Positions 1 to 6,835 of a stretch of 43,417 bases of DNA are shown one piece after another (the first letter of the stretch is position 1; every line of letters starts with the position of its first letter). The DNA lies in the IMG/VR virus record IMGVR_UViG_3300006108_000026, positions 1 to 43,417 of that record; one strand, written 5' to 3'. Source of the DNA: a virus. The notes below the pieces were generated by a model, which saw only the letters and a list, made by a program, of their open reading frames with translations, had not been told where the DNA came from and ran no database searches. The position numbers were made by a program, and so were the translations under genes.

Positions 1-43
1 AGGCTTTAGATAGAGCATCAATGTCGTTCTTGTCCAATGCCAT
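1..43 (-). CDS. N-terminal fragment of a leftward gene, cut by window edge
   Basis: An ATG at 43-41 on the minus strand opens a frame that runs off the left edge after 14 residues (begins MALDKNDIDALSKA). It lies about 50 bases downstream of a minus-strand GATAAATA octamer at 96-103, which suggests it is a late gene. No strong ribosome binding site is visible. Too little is present to assign a function. The competing reading is a plus-strand frame from base 3 to a stop at 86; the promoter arrangement favours the minus-strand gene, but only modestly. Confidence 0.4.
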   Translation of the reverse strand, partial: MALDKNDIDALSKA

Positions 44-77
44 AGAGGAAGCGCGTTTCCGGTTAGATTCTCAGGAG

Positions 78-85
78 CATAAATA
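78..85 (+). promoter_or_regulatory. T4-type late promoter CATAAATA
   Basis: CATAAATA matches the pattern of the T4 late promoter (TATAAATA) except at the first base. Transcription would start about a dozen bases downstream, near 97, leaving a leader of about 40 bases before the gp26-like start at 140. The same octamer pattern recurs upstream of several other genes here, and a gp55-like sigma factor is encoded in the window. Confidence 0.6.
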
Positions 86-95
86 ATCGTAGTGC

Positions 96-103
96 TATTT
101 ATC
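96..103 (-). promoter_or_regulatory. T4-type late promoter GATAAATA (leftward)
   Basis: Read on the minus strand the octamer is GATAAATA. It points at the leftward fragment starting at 43. It is only ten bases from the plus-strand octamer at 78-85, so the two promoters overlap face to face and each would fire through the other. Confidence 0.55.
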
Positions 104-139
104 GTGCTATCAGATACCCCAAAATCATAGGAGATCAGG

Positions 140-934
140 ATGTCTTCAACACAGAACCCTTTGCTTGAGGGTCTAAAGCTGCCAGGGCGGATCTTCCAGC
201 TTCCGTCTCGCGGTATTTTCTACCGCAATGGTGAGCTTGAGGACTCCATTCGCGAGGGTGAAGTTCACGTCCACCCAATGTCCGCGTTGGACGAGATCAA
301 CATGAAGAACCCAGACCAACTCTTCAGCGGCGCTGCGGTCAACACGGTGTTTCGCCGCTGCGTTCCTGGTGTTCTTAAGCCAGCCGAGCTTTTGTCCAAA
401 GACGTAGACGCGATCATGCTGTTCCTCAGAACGGTAACCTACGGTCCTTCCTACGAGTTCATCGCGAAGCACAACTGCGCTGACGGCAAGGGCAGAGACC
501 TAACCTACATAACCGACATTGACACCATGATCAATGCTATGAAGCTCATTGATCCAACCACGGTCGAGAACCTCTATACGCTTACGCTGCCAAACAATCA
601 GGTTGTGAAGCTTCGTCCTAACAAGTACCAGCAGGTTCTAGACTTGATCAGGATGAATGAGAACAAGGCTGAGATCACCGCAGAAGACCAGCAGAACAAC
701 CTCATGATGATGCTGACGGGAGTCATTGAGAGCGTTAATGACATCAACGATCCGGCAATGATCTCTGAATGGATCAAGGTTCTTCCGTCACCGATGGTCA
801 ATCGCATCGCTGAGAAGATTGAAAACATCAATGACTGGGGTTCTACACTTCAAACTACGTGCAAGTGCAAGGACTGTGGTGAAGAGTTCTCGGTTGAGAT
901 TCCAATCAACCCAGTGTCTTTTTTCACCGAGTAA
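140..934 (+). CDS. gp26-like baseplate hub/assembly protein
   Basis: A 264-residue protein resembling the T4 base-plate family typified by gp26 (Pfam T4_baseplate). The N-terminal third contains a typical SRGIFY stretch, and the C-terminus carries a probable zinc knuckle, CKCKDCGEEF, near residue 242. In T4 this family takes part in assembling the central baseplate hub. AGGAG sits 7-8 bases before the ATG, and a late promoter lies 55 bases upstream. The last codons read TCT TTT TTC and form a TTTTTTC slippery heptamer immediately before tandem stops (TAATAA). Some ribosomes may therefore shift -1 and add 76 residues from the next frame, giving a 338-residue product. The family call is by eye. 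Confidence 0.65.
   Translation: MSSTQNPLLEGLKLPGRIFQLPSRGIFYRNGELEDSIREGEVHVHPMSALDEINMKNPDQLFSGAAVNTVFRRCVPGVLKPAELLSKDVDAIMLFLRTVTYGPSYEFIAKHNCADGKGRDLTYITDIDTMINAMKLIDPTTVENLYTLTLPNNQVVKLRPNKYQQVLDLIRMNENKAEITAEDQQNNLMMMLTGVIESVNDINDPAMISEWIKVLPSPMVNRIAEKIENINDWGSTLQTTCKCKDCGEEFSVEIPINPVSFFTE
919..925 (+). promoter_or_regulatory. Probable -1 programmed ribosomal frameshift site TTTTTTC
   Basis: The heptamer lies in the phase T|TTT|TTC relative to the upstream gene, the X_XXY_YYZ form used for -1 slippage. The zero-frame stop TAA is two codons later (932-934). After a -1 shift at 925 the new frame (CAC CGA GTA ATA ...) is open straight into the frame of the 949 gene and ends at 1155. A GC-rich hairpin (GAGCCG 953-958 with CGGCTC 964-969, 5-base loop) lies 27 bases downstream, further than the usual 5-9 bases, so its role as stimulator is doubtful. 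Confidence 0.6.
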
Positions 935-948
935 TAAGCGCTGGTGAT

Positions 949-1155
949 ATGGGAGCCGTCCAGCGGCTCATCCTTCGACTTGGCTCTGAGATTAGATCGA
1001 TCGTCAAGTCGTCTTTGGAAATATCTTACTTCTCGAGAGGCGCTTGGGGTTACGAACAGGTGCTTCACATGACCCAAGCAGAACGAGAAATGGCGGTCGA
1101 GTTTATCAACGAGCGCCTCAAGATTGCTTCAAAGTCCATGTATCCGGTGTTTTAA
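949..1155 (+). CDS. Short partner frame of gp26-like gene; likely frameshift extension
   Basis: From its own ATG this would be a 68-residue protein; read from the slippery site at 925 it adds 76 residues to the upstream protein. The segment has a helical, charged character (MTQAEREMAVEFINERLK) typical of the short C-terminal part of tail or hub assembly chaperones; in T4 the neighbouring hub-assembly factor is gp51. The ATG at 949 has no convincing ribosome binding site and is in the -1 frame of the upstream gene. Both facts favour expression mainly as a fusion. The alternative is an independent small gene translated by coupling. The frame ends about 30 bases before a strong terminator. Confidence 0.6.
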   Translation: MGAVQRLILRLGSEIRSIVKSSLEISYFSRGAWGYEQVLHMTQAEREMAVEFINERLKIASKSMYPVF

Positions 1156-1187
1156 CCCCTGACCTCACACACTCAGACGGGGTAACA

Positions 1188-1218
1188 AAAAGGGAGCCTT
1201 TCGGCTCCCTTTTCTTTT
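1188..1218. terminator. Bidirectional rho-independent terminator
   Basis: GGGAGCC (1192-1198) pairs with GGCTCCC (1203-1209) around a TTTC loop. AAAA before and TTTT after extend the stem, so there is a T-tract on either strand. It lies between two convergent genes, exactly where a shared terminator is expected. Confidence 0.9.
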
Positions 1219-1234
1219 CACATTTTCCGGTAGT

Positions 1235-2521
1235 TTAAGCTGCGACGCGCTCTGTTCGTTTCTCTACGGATACCCGTATGGACGTTTGTTGAGCTATAAA
1301 GTCGGTGAGCTCGGTCTCACTCATGTCTGTCTGCACGCCATCGAGACCATCGTGGAGCATGAGACCTGTCTGACCACAAGCTTCATGGATCTTGTAGCGA
1401 GCGTCACGCTCCCAATCGAAGTACATGCGGAAGATCTTCTTCTGGTTCTCACGAGTTGGTCGAGCGTTGAGAATGAAGATACAAAGGTCACGCTTGGCCG
1501 CCATGAACTGCTTGCAGATCGCTGACAGACGAGAGCCAACCTTGATCAGTTCGGTAGGCGCAAGGTGAGGACACGCCTCATGGACAATGCGGACAGCTTC
1601 TGATCTTCCAGACCCGTTCGTCATGAGGGCTGGGGTAGCGTTCGATCCATTCGCAAGAGACATGATGAGTGTCTTGACGGTCTTTAGGTTCTCATCAGTA
1701 ACCGGCAGTCGAAGAATATCCCGACAGAGCTCTTCACGGAAGTTCTGCTTGTCTCTGTCAGCTCTTATCAGATCAGGGTACTTGAGCTCAAGTCTACGGA
1801 TGTTGTGCTCGTACTTCTTCTCTAGGTAGTACATGATGAACTGAACGAACGCATTCTCGATGTCTACCACCGTTCCAAATATCTCTCGCCTCAACCAACC
1901 TGGCCAGGTTTCGATTGCGCGGATAGGCCATACGGACTTATCGCGCGCCTGAAGACTGCCGCTTCTTTCAAAGTAGAAGGTGATTGGATTTGGTTGCTGT
2001 AGAAGCCAAGATACAGGAGCGATGAGGTCTTCACGACCCTTAGTCTCCAGCTCCTTGATTAGCCATTGACTATCAACGGGCTGGACGGTGACTTCACTCG
2101 TCGTATACTTCTTTCCCGTAGGAGGAAGGCCAGGGCTGAAGTGAACCTCATCGAAGATGCCAGCCACTGCTGCGCGCATCTTCTTACCGAGCTTGCGAGG
2201 AGAGATGATCGATGGAGCCTTGTTGTCACCACCAAAGTTGTAGCCAATCCTCTTCACGGTGAAGAAGTGGTCAAGGATGACACGAGCATCCTTGACCTGA
2301 CTTGTCAGGCTCGTGATGAGAACCTCTTCCTCGACGAAGCCTGGACTACCTGCCGATTTTCTAGACAGGCGGTACCAAGCCATCGCGATGGAAAGGATCA
2401 GACCCTGGCGCTGCTTGCGCTTCTTCCACCACATCCGCTCAAGCGAGAAGAAGTGTCCAACGAAGAGTGGATTGGAACGGTCTAGCTCTCGATCAATGTT
2501 GACTGGATGGAAGGTCAGCAT
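1235..2521 (-). CDS. Putative divergent family-A-like polymerase palm protein
   Basis: A 428-residue protein not identified by name. Three spaced motifs suggest a DNA polymerase I / T7-type palm. Motif A-like: VVDIENAFVQF with D220. Motif B-like: K283-x7-N291-G292, the spacing of the K-x7-YG helix. Motif C-like: LMLHDGLDGV with H390-D391, followed by a helix and a strand as in VHDE-type motif C. The D-to-K and K-to-D spacings (about 63 and 108) are near those of Klenow. No exonuclease motifs are apparent and the protein is far shorter than true family A enzymes. It is the last gene of the leftward block and overlaps the upstream gene by 29 bases, with GAAGGAGG twelve bases before the ATG. The polymerase assignment is inference from motifs; a polymerase-derived protein with another role is possible. 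Confidence 0.5.
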   Translation of the reverse strand: MLTFHPVNIDRELDRSNPLFVGHFFSLERMWWKKRKQRQGLILSIAMAWYRLSRKSAGSPGFVEEEVLITSLTSQVKDARVILDHFFTVKRIGYNFGGDNKAPSIISPRKLGKKMRAAVAGIFDEVHFSPGLPPTGKKYTTSEVTVQPVDSQWLIKELETKGREDLIAPVSWLLQQPNPITFYFERSGSLQARDKSVWPIRAIETWPGWLRREIFGTVVDIENAFVQFIMYYLEKKYEHNIRRLELKYPDLIRADRDKQNFREELCRDILRLPVTDENLKTVKTLIMSLANGSNATPALMTNGSGRSEAVRIVHEACPHLAPTELIKVGSRLSAICKQFMAAKRDLCIFILNARPTRENQKKIFRMYFDWERDARYKIHEACGQTGLMLHDGLDGVQTDMSETELTDFIAQQTSIRVSVEKRTERVAA

Positions 2522-2993
2522 GCGCTGCGACAGCCTCCTTCAAAGCAACCATCAGTTCGTCGTAGGAGTTGTAGACTGGTCGATTTGCACGTTCGCAAAC
2601 GATCTCGACATTGCCCTTGCGCCAGAAGCCGTCAGCGCAGCACACGAGGACGGTGTGCTGGATGCTGTTGACAAACATGCCAAGCTCTAGAAGGGTGATC
2701 GGGGATTGGGTCTTTGGATCAAAGAAGAAGACGATGATGTCAGCTTCCCAAAGGTGATCCATTTCCCAGTTGACTTGCTCGTTGAACTGTGGGTCATACG
2801 AGCGTTGAACCCAGCTGCTATCCCAGTCATCGCGACGTGGGTTGAAGAGGGCAACGGCTTCGCCTTCGAGATCACGCTTCACTCGATCCTGCCACTTCTC
2901 GGCGGTTCCCATTTCGATAGAACCGCCGAGGAAGATTTTGGTCAGTGAGTTGTAGTGTCCCGTAAGCCGCTTAGGGGCTTGGAGCTCGATCAT
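2493..2993 (-). CDS. Nucleoside 2-deoxyribosyltransferase-like protein
   Basis: A 166-residue protein that looks like the phage and bacterial branch of nucleoside 2-deoxyribosyltransferases. These move the deoxyribose of a nucleoside or nucleotide to another base, or hydrolyse it. Features: FLGGSIE at 21-27 (nucleotide-binding loop), NPRRDDW at 51-57, ADIIVFFFDP at 84-93, and LLELG at 101-105, where E103 is the expected catalytic glutamate. The fold resembles SLOG/TIR-like Rossmann domains. Its start overlaps the stop of the upstream gene (ATGA at 2990-2993), showing translational coupling. A role in nucleotide salvage or modified-base metabolism is likely; the substrate cannot be told. Confidence 0.75.
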   Translation of the reverse strand: MIELQAPKRLTGHYNSLTKIFLGGSIEMGTAEKWQDRVKRDLEGEAVALFNPRRDDWDSSWVQRSYDPQFNEQVNWEMDHLWEADIIVFFFDPKTQSPITLLELGMFVNSIQHTVLVCCADGFWRKGNVEIVCERANRPVYNSYDELMVALKEAVAAHADLPSSQH

Positions 2994-3253
2994 AGAGAGG
3001 CGAAGACGCGCTCAACACCTTCGCGCTTCAGGCGACGGTACATGCCCTTGGGGGACTTGGGATCGAGGATCACCTGGCCGACAGTGACCATCTTTTCGAC
3101 TTGAACGTCCTTGCCGTTCTCGTCCTTTTCGGTGACCATGATCAGCTTGTTGTGGGACTTGGTACGATACGCGGCCCACGGACCCTTGAGGCTTCCCTCG
3201 TTGATCATCATGCGCGTGAGCTGGCGGTAAGCCTTGGCCTTTTTGAGGTTCAT
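2990..3253 (-). CDS. Small basic phage protein of unknown function
   Basis: An 87-residue, lysine- and arginine-rich protein (MNLKKAKAYRQLTRMM at the start) that I do not recognise. It has no membrane segment or signal peptide. AAGGA lies about ten bases upstream of the ATG, and a sigma-70-type promoter (3315-3343) lies about 60 bases upstream. It would therefore lead an operon with the deoxyribosyltransferase-like gene (4-base overlap) and the polymerase-like gene. Confidence 0.7.
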   Translation of the reverse strand: MNLKKAKAYRQLTRMMINEGSLKGPWAAYRTKSHNKLIMVTEKDENGKDVQVEKMVTVGQVILDPKSPKGMYRRLKREGVERVFASL

Positions 3254-3314
3254 TTGGGAGTATTCCTTATGCAGCTGTGGAAGAAGTCATCGGTGCCAAC
3301 AGCGCTTATTCGCT

Positions 3315-3343
3315 ATTGTACAACATTTCTAGTCGAAAGTAAA
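3315..3343 (-). promoter_or_regulatory. Sigma-70-like promoter, TTTACT-17-TACAAT
   Basis: On the minus strand TTTACT (3343-3338) is followed after 17 bases by TACAAT (3320-3315). The -35 is embedded in GGTTTACTTTCG, nearly the same sequence as in the promoter before the gp55 gene. It would start transcription of the leftward 2990-1235 operon; its -35 overlaps the end of the GIY-YIG gene. Confidence 0.6.
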
Positions 3344-3829
3344 CCGTCTTTTGCCAGCTTCTGATCTGTTTTTAATCGCTGCTGGCGTATTCATTGAGCT
3401 AATCCTCTTTTGCTTGTTGGCTGGATCTGCCCAAAAGGCCTTCATTCTTTCTGAACGCTGGCGCTTTATCTCTTCGGTGTTGTATGAAGCCTTTGAGCTT
3501 TGCTTCATTCTCTGCCGAGTTTCTTCAGAGTGTTTTCTGCCGGTCATTCCTCTACCACCCACACCACCAAAAGCTAAGTTTAGGCAGTTAGAGTGCGATT
3601 TAACTTCAGCAATAACATGTTCTTCTTTTAGATATGCTTCCTGTGCCGTGTCAAATGTGTATAGCACTTCCACGATCCATGTAGACTTATCAAACTCAGG
3701 ATTTTTCCAAAAACGATTAAGCTTTATGCCTGAGCCCTTGTATCCTTTTTCAATCTTTGATGTCTGAGATTTCCCGACGTAAAATAACCCAGATGGGTGT
3801 CGAGAGATGTAGACGCAGTTTTTAGTCAT
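3329..3829 (-). CDS. GIY-YIG homing endonuclease (Seg-like)
   Basis: A 166-residue protein from ATG 3829. That start forms an ATGA overlap with the stop of the upstream gene; an upstream in-frame TTG at 3838 is possible but less likely. The N-terminus carries the GIY-YIG signature in the variant VYISRHPSG...FYVGKS. The C-terminal half holds NUMOD3-type DNA-binding segments (GRKHSEETRQRMKQSS and a second lysine/arginine-rich repeat). T4 Seg proteins of this kind are free-standing homing endonucleases that cut related phage DNA and spread their own gene. The gene looks visibly more A+T-rich than its neighbours, consistent with recent insertion. It contributes the -35 of the next operon's promoter at its 3' end. 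Confidence 0.85.
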   Translation of the reverse strand: MTKNCVYISRHPSGLFYVGKSQTSKIEKGYKGSGIKLNRFWKNPEFDKSTWIVEVLYTFDTAQEAYLKEEHVIAEVKSHSNCLNLAFGGVGGRGMTGRKHSEETRQRMKQSSKASYNTEEIKRQRSERMKAFWADPANKQKRISSMNTPAAIKNRSEAGKRRFTFD

Positions 3830-4371
3830 TTGACCCAAAAATCTCTAGAATTAAGAACATCGTCAAGATCAAAAACATCTATGGATCGACGCTTATTGAT
3901 GATGGTGAACCGTGGCGTTTTGGTGTGGGAGCCAGTCGGTACAGCCAAAAATATCGGTGTGTTGTTCCATTTGAAAATAAGACAAGGTTCACGCTCCACC
4001 TTTGAAGCGTCATCGCATGCCTCTTCATACCATTTGAAGAAGTTTGCATTTCCGGAAACTAAAGAAGTAAAATTATCCGGGGTCTTGTAGAATTTTGTCT
4101 CGACAGACCAGAGAAAGCTTTCTCCATTCGTTAACACCTGCTTCTCATTGACGCAGACAACATCGCCCACGAAAAGCTTCAGCGCGTCTTCACCGAACAT
4201 TTGTCCGATGGTCTCGAAGTTCTTTCCTCCGACGCGGGCACCAGAGCCCTGAGTGCGAATGAACTTGAGTGGATCGAGAGCGACTGAAAGCTTCTTAGCG
4301 ATCACGTTCTCAAACCCATTTCCCTTGCCCTTGGAGTTAACTCTCTTTTTCTTTGGTGGTTGCGTAGTCAT
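3826..4371 (-). CDS. Holliday-junction-resolvase-like PD-(D/E)XK nuclease
   Basis: A 181-residue protein with the arrangement of archaeal Hjc-type resolvases: a helix with E21 (GNGFENVIAKKL), GSGAR at 42-46, the acidic GDVVCV at 69-74 (D70) and a WSVETKFYK strand with E91-T-K93. These are the expected metal-binding and catalytic residues of the PD-(D/E)XK fold. T4 itself uses the unrelated endonuclease VII, so this may be its replacement for clearing branched DNA before packaging. The N-terminus is strongly basic (PPKKKRVNSKGKG). An ATTAAATA octamer lies 27 bases upstream. Specificity for junctions is inferred; another structure-specific nuclease is possible. Confidence 0.6.
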   Translation of the reverse strand: MTTQPPKKKRVNSKGKGNGFENVIAKKLSVALDPLKFIRTQGSGARVGGKNFETIGQMFGEDALKLFVGDVVCVNEKQVLTNGESFLWSVETKFYKTPDNFTSLVSGNANFFKWYEEACDDASKVEREPCLIFKWNNTPIFLAVPTGSHTKTPRFTIINKRRSIDVFDLDDVLNSRDFWVK

Positions 4372-4397
4372 TGGTTACCATGTGTAGCTTCACACGG

Positions 4398-4405
4398 TAT
4401 TTAAT
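4398..4405 (-). promoter_or_regulatory. Possible late promoter variant ATTAAATA
   Basis: The minus-strand octamer ATTAAATA differs from the NATAAATA pattern at one position. It sits 27 bases upstream of the resolvase-like start, a suitable distance. The mismatch makes this weaker than the other late-promoter calls. Confidence 0.3.
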
Positions 4406-4415
4406 CCTGACGGGA

Positions 4416-4778
4416 TCAGGCCGCAGTGTCCTTGTTGACGGCGGCAACACTGACCAGAACGAAGTCATGAACAACATCGTGCTCGTCTACCGTCCCGATT
4501 CCAGAAGTTCTAAACGCGACGTCGTCCTTGATATGGTCTAATACGATGCCCATGGGTGTGTTGAGAATCTTTACGGTGGCGTAAAGAGTGTCACCGACTA
4601 TTTCAAGCTTCTCTACCCTATGAGACACGCGATCAAGCGAGATGACGCCATTCTCTGAAAACTCCATCGTCCCCATCATTGGCATCTCTGCAACGTCAAT
4701 GGCCTTCTTGACAACCCAGTCTGGGTAAATCTTGCCTGTCCCTGTGGGCTGGTTAAGTTTAAGAATCGGAACCCTCAT
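4416..4778 (-). CDS. Small S80-peptidase-like (prohead-protease-fold) protein
   Basis: A 120-residue protein whose layout follows the T4 gp21 prohead-protease family (peptidase S80): TGTGKIYP at 12-19, VSHRVEKLEI around 51-60, NTPMGIVLDH in the middle, then RTSGIGTV and DFVLVSVAAVNKD at the end. In the protease the region before SH carries a GE-H motif and the later loop reads SSRG. Here those positions read GTMEF and TSGIG, so the catalytic triad is probably incomplete and the protein may be structural or regulatory. It is far shorter than a full prohead protease. Fold similarity is by eye. Confidence 0.5.
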   Translation of the reverse strand: MRVPILKLNQPTGTGKIYPDWVVKKAIDVAEMPMMGTMEFSENGVISLDRVSHRVEKLEIVGDTLYATVKILNTPMGIVLDHIKDDVAFRTSGIGTVDEHDVVHDFVLVSVAAVNKDTAA

Positions 4779-4841
4779 GATGCGTCTACCATTCTACTGA
4801 CCACCACATAGAGTCAAACGACCAGTAGGGCTTGCCCTGAC

Positions 4842-5081
4842 CTAGGCGCTTGCGTTGCGAACGATAAAGACCTTCTTCATGAATCCCTGCTTGACGTCAA
4901 AGGTGTTGGGATCAACATACTTTGCATACTTACGAAGGAAAGGCATTTCTATCTTGATGTAGAAACCGTTGGGCTCATAATAGGCATCACGCCTACTGTC
5001 AAACATCTGCCCAAAGGACACAAACGCGTCTTTTGGAAATGCTTCACCTTCACGCTTGTTTTGCTTTACGAATAGCTTCAT
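4842..5081 (-). CDS. Small unknown protein coupled to gp46
   Basis: A 79-residue protein, not recognised (starts MKLFVKQNKREGEAF). No membrane segment. Its ATG overlaps the gp46 stop (TCATG region 5078-5081, ATGA on the minus strand), so it is translated with the recombination genes and may assist them. Nothing more can be said from the sequence. Confidence 0.65.
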   Translation of the reverse strand: MKLFVKQNKREGEAFPKDAFVSFGQMFDSRRDAYYEPNGFYIKIEMPFLRKYAKYVDPNTFDVKQGFMKKVFIVRNASA

Positions 5082-6835
5082 GCTGCTTCCTCTACGTCTT
5101 CGTCACCTACGATGCGACTGAAGCCGTTTTGCTTTCTAACGGTCACCGTTCTGTCAAAGCGACCGATCGCTTCTGGACGGTGAGAGATGATCCAAAGTCC
5201 CAGACCTTCGTCACGAGACTTCTGCTTGAGCAAGCGGAAGACGCTCTCAACCCCAGAGCCATCAAGCGACGCGTCGATCTCGTCAATGAAGAGACAGTTG
5301 ACGCGAGCGTGAAGGTGGTGAAGAACATCGCGGAAGGCGAGGGACAGAGAAAGGTTGACCCGCTTCTTCTCACCGCTTGAAAGGTTTCCAAAGTCAAGCT
5401 CTCGACCATACTCAGAAACCGTGCAGCTCATGTCATCGTCAAACTTTACGATGTGAGGCAGCCCAAGGTCCTTCGTGTATTTGATAAGACACTTGTTGAG
5501 GAATGGAATGGTCTTGTTGATGATGCGGCGGCGGATGAAAGAGTTCTTGTCCGTCAGGAGCTTGAGCAGGAACTGTTGGTGCTCAAGGTCTCTGCGCAGC
5601 TCATCAACCTTCTCGTAAGAGACCTGCTTGATGGCAGACTTCTTGAGGTGCTCGTAAGCTTCAACGTGGGGATTTTCCGCACTGATGAGATCGTTGATTT
5701 TCTGCTGTGCGGTTGCTGCAGAAGTTTCAGCTCTAATGGCGTCCGCGAGAGTGTCAAACTTCATGTTTGCCTTGGCATCAACTACAGCCTGCTGAAGCTC
5801 TGCTTGCTCTGCAGTAAGAGATGCAACCTTGTCTTCGACCTCCTTAAGAGCGTCGCGCTTCTTTGAAAGAGCTTGTTCCTTCTCAGCGATCTTATCGACA
5901 GCGCCATCGTATTTCTGCAAGCAGTACGGGCACTTTTCATCAGTGAGATGCTCTAGTTCCCCAGCCAGACGGTTGATGTCATTTGACAGAGTGGAGCGAT
6001 CTCGACGAGCGAGAGTGAGCTTGCTGTTGATCGGACCAAGAAGCTTCTCAGCTTCGGTCACCATCCGGTGCAGCTCTTTTTCAGCGTCCATGTCCACGGT
6101 CTTGAGAAGCTCAAGGTTCGCGGTCAGTTGTTCTACTTGGCGAACGCGATCATCTTCCCAGCGGGTTACTCGTGCCTTGGCATCCACAAGCTGCTTCTCA
6201 TACAGAGCGAGCTGAGCTTCCTGCTCCTTGTTGATCGCCTCCTGAACCGCGATCGCACCATCGGTTGACTTGATGATCTCCTTTAGCTTCACTGCCTTCT
6301 CGGTGAGGAGCGTGATGTTAAAGAGCTCCTCGATCTGCTGGCGCTGATGCCCCTGCGGCATCATCAGGAATGGAGTGGAGTTACCAGAGAAGATGATGAT
6401 CTTGGTGAAAAGGTCGTAAGACATGCCGAGGATTTCCTCAACGAGCTTGTCGTTTTCACCGACGCTGTCAAGGGTGATGTCCTCACCGTTCATGAGAACG
6501 TTGATGTTGTAGGTCTCGCCGCGGCAGCGGTAGATTTCAAAAAGGTCATCACCCTTCTCGAAGACCAGCTTGATCTCCATGAGGGTGTTCTTGGTGTGAT
6601 TGGTAGAGTTGATCAGTCGCTGAAGCGAGATGTTGTCGAATGGCTTGTTGTAGAGGGCGTAGCAGATCGCGTTGATGATCGTGGTCTTGCCGGCACCGTT
6701 GTTCGACCCAGCGTCAACGTTCTCACCCACGATCAGGGTGGACATCTCATCACTTAGGTCGATCGTCGTCATGATGTTGCCGAACGACAGGAAGTTTCTC
6801 AGTTGCAGTTCTTTAAACTTCAGGGGTGTGCTCAT
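5078..6835 (-). CDS. 46: Recombination endonuclease subunit gp46 (Rad50/SbcC-like)
   Basis: A 585-residue SMC-type ATPase, close to the length of T4 gp46. It has a Walker A GSNNGAGKTT at 43-52, a long coiled coil broken near the middle by the zinc-hook CPYC (302-305), an ABC signature LSSGEKKR at 485-492, a Walker B CLFIDEID at 514-521 and the switch histidine in SHR at 551-553. With the gp47 nuclease it forms the Mre11-Rad50-like complex that resects DNA ends, driving recombination-dependent replication and host DNA degradation in T4. It overlaps the next upstream gene by 4 bases and its downstream gene likewise. Very secure. Confidence 0.95.
   Translation of the reverse strand: MSTPLKFKELQLRNFLSFGNIMTTIDLSDEMSTLIVGENVDAGSNNGAGKTTIINAICYALYNKPFDNISLQRLINSTNHTKNTLMEIKLVFEKGDDLFEIYRCRGETYNINVLMNGEDITLDSVGENDKLVEEILGMSYDLFTKIIIFSGNSTPFLMMPQGHQRQQIEELFNITLLTEKAVKLKEIIKSTDGAIAVQEAINKEQEAQLALYEKQLVDAKARVTRWEDDRVRQVEQLTANLELLKTVDMDAEKELHRMVTEAEKLLGPINSKLTLARRDRSTLSNDINRLAGELEHLTDEKCPYCLQKYDGAVDKIAEKEQALSKKRDALKEVEDKVASLTAEQAELQQAVVDAKANMKFDTLADAIRAETSAATAQQKINDLISAENPHVEAYEHLKKSAIKQVSYEKVDELRRDLEHQQFLLKLLTDKNSFIRRRIINKTIPFLNKCLIKYTKDLGLPHIVKFDDDMSCTVSEYGRELDFGNLSSGEKKRVNLSLSLAFRDVLHHLHARVNCLFIDEIDASLDGSGVESVFRLLKQKSRDEGLGLWIISHRPEAIGRFDRTVTVRKQNGFSRIVGDEDVEEAA

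Noticed and set aside
3-86. Plus-strand open frame ending TAA at 84-86, possible end of an upstream gene
   Set aside because: A minus-strand ATG frame with its own upstream late promoter covers the same bases; the plus-strand reading would also put a late promoter inside its last codons. Kept as an alternative only.
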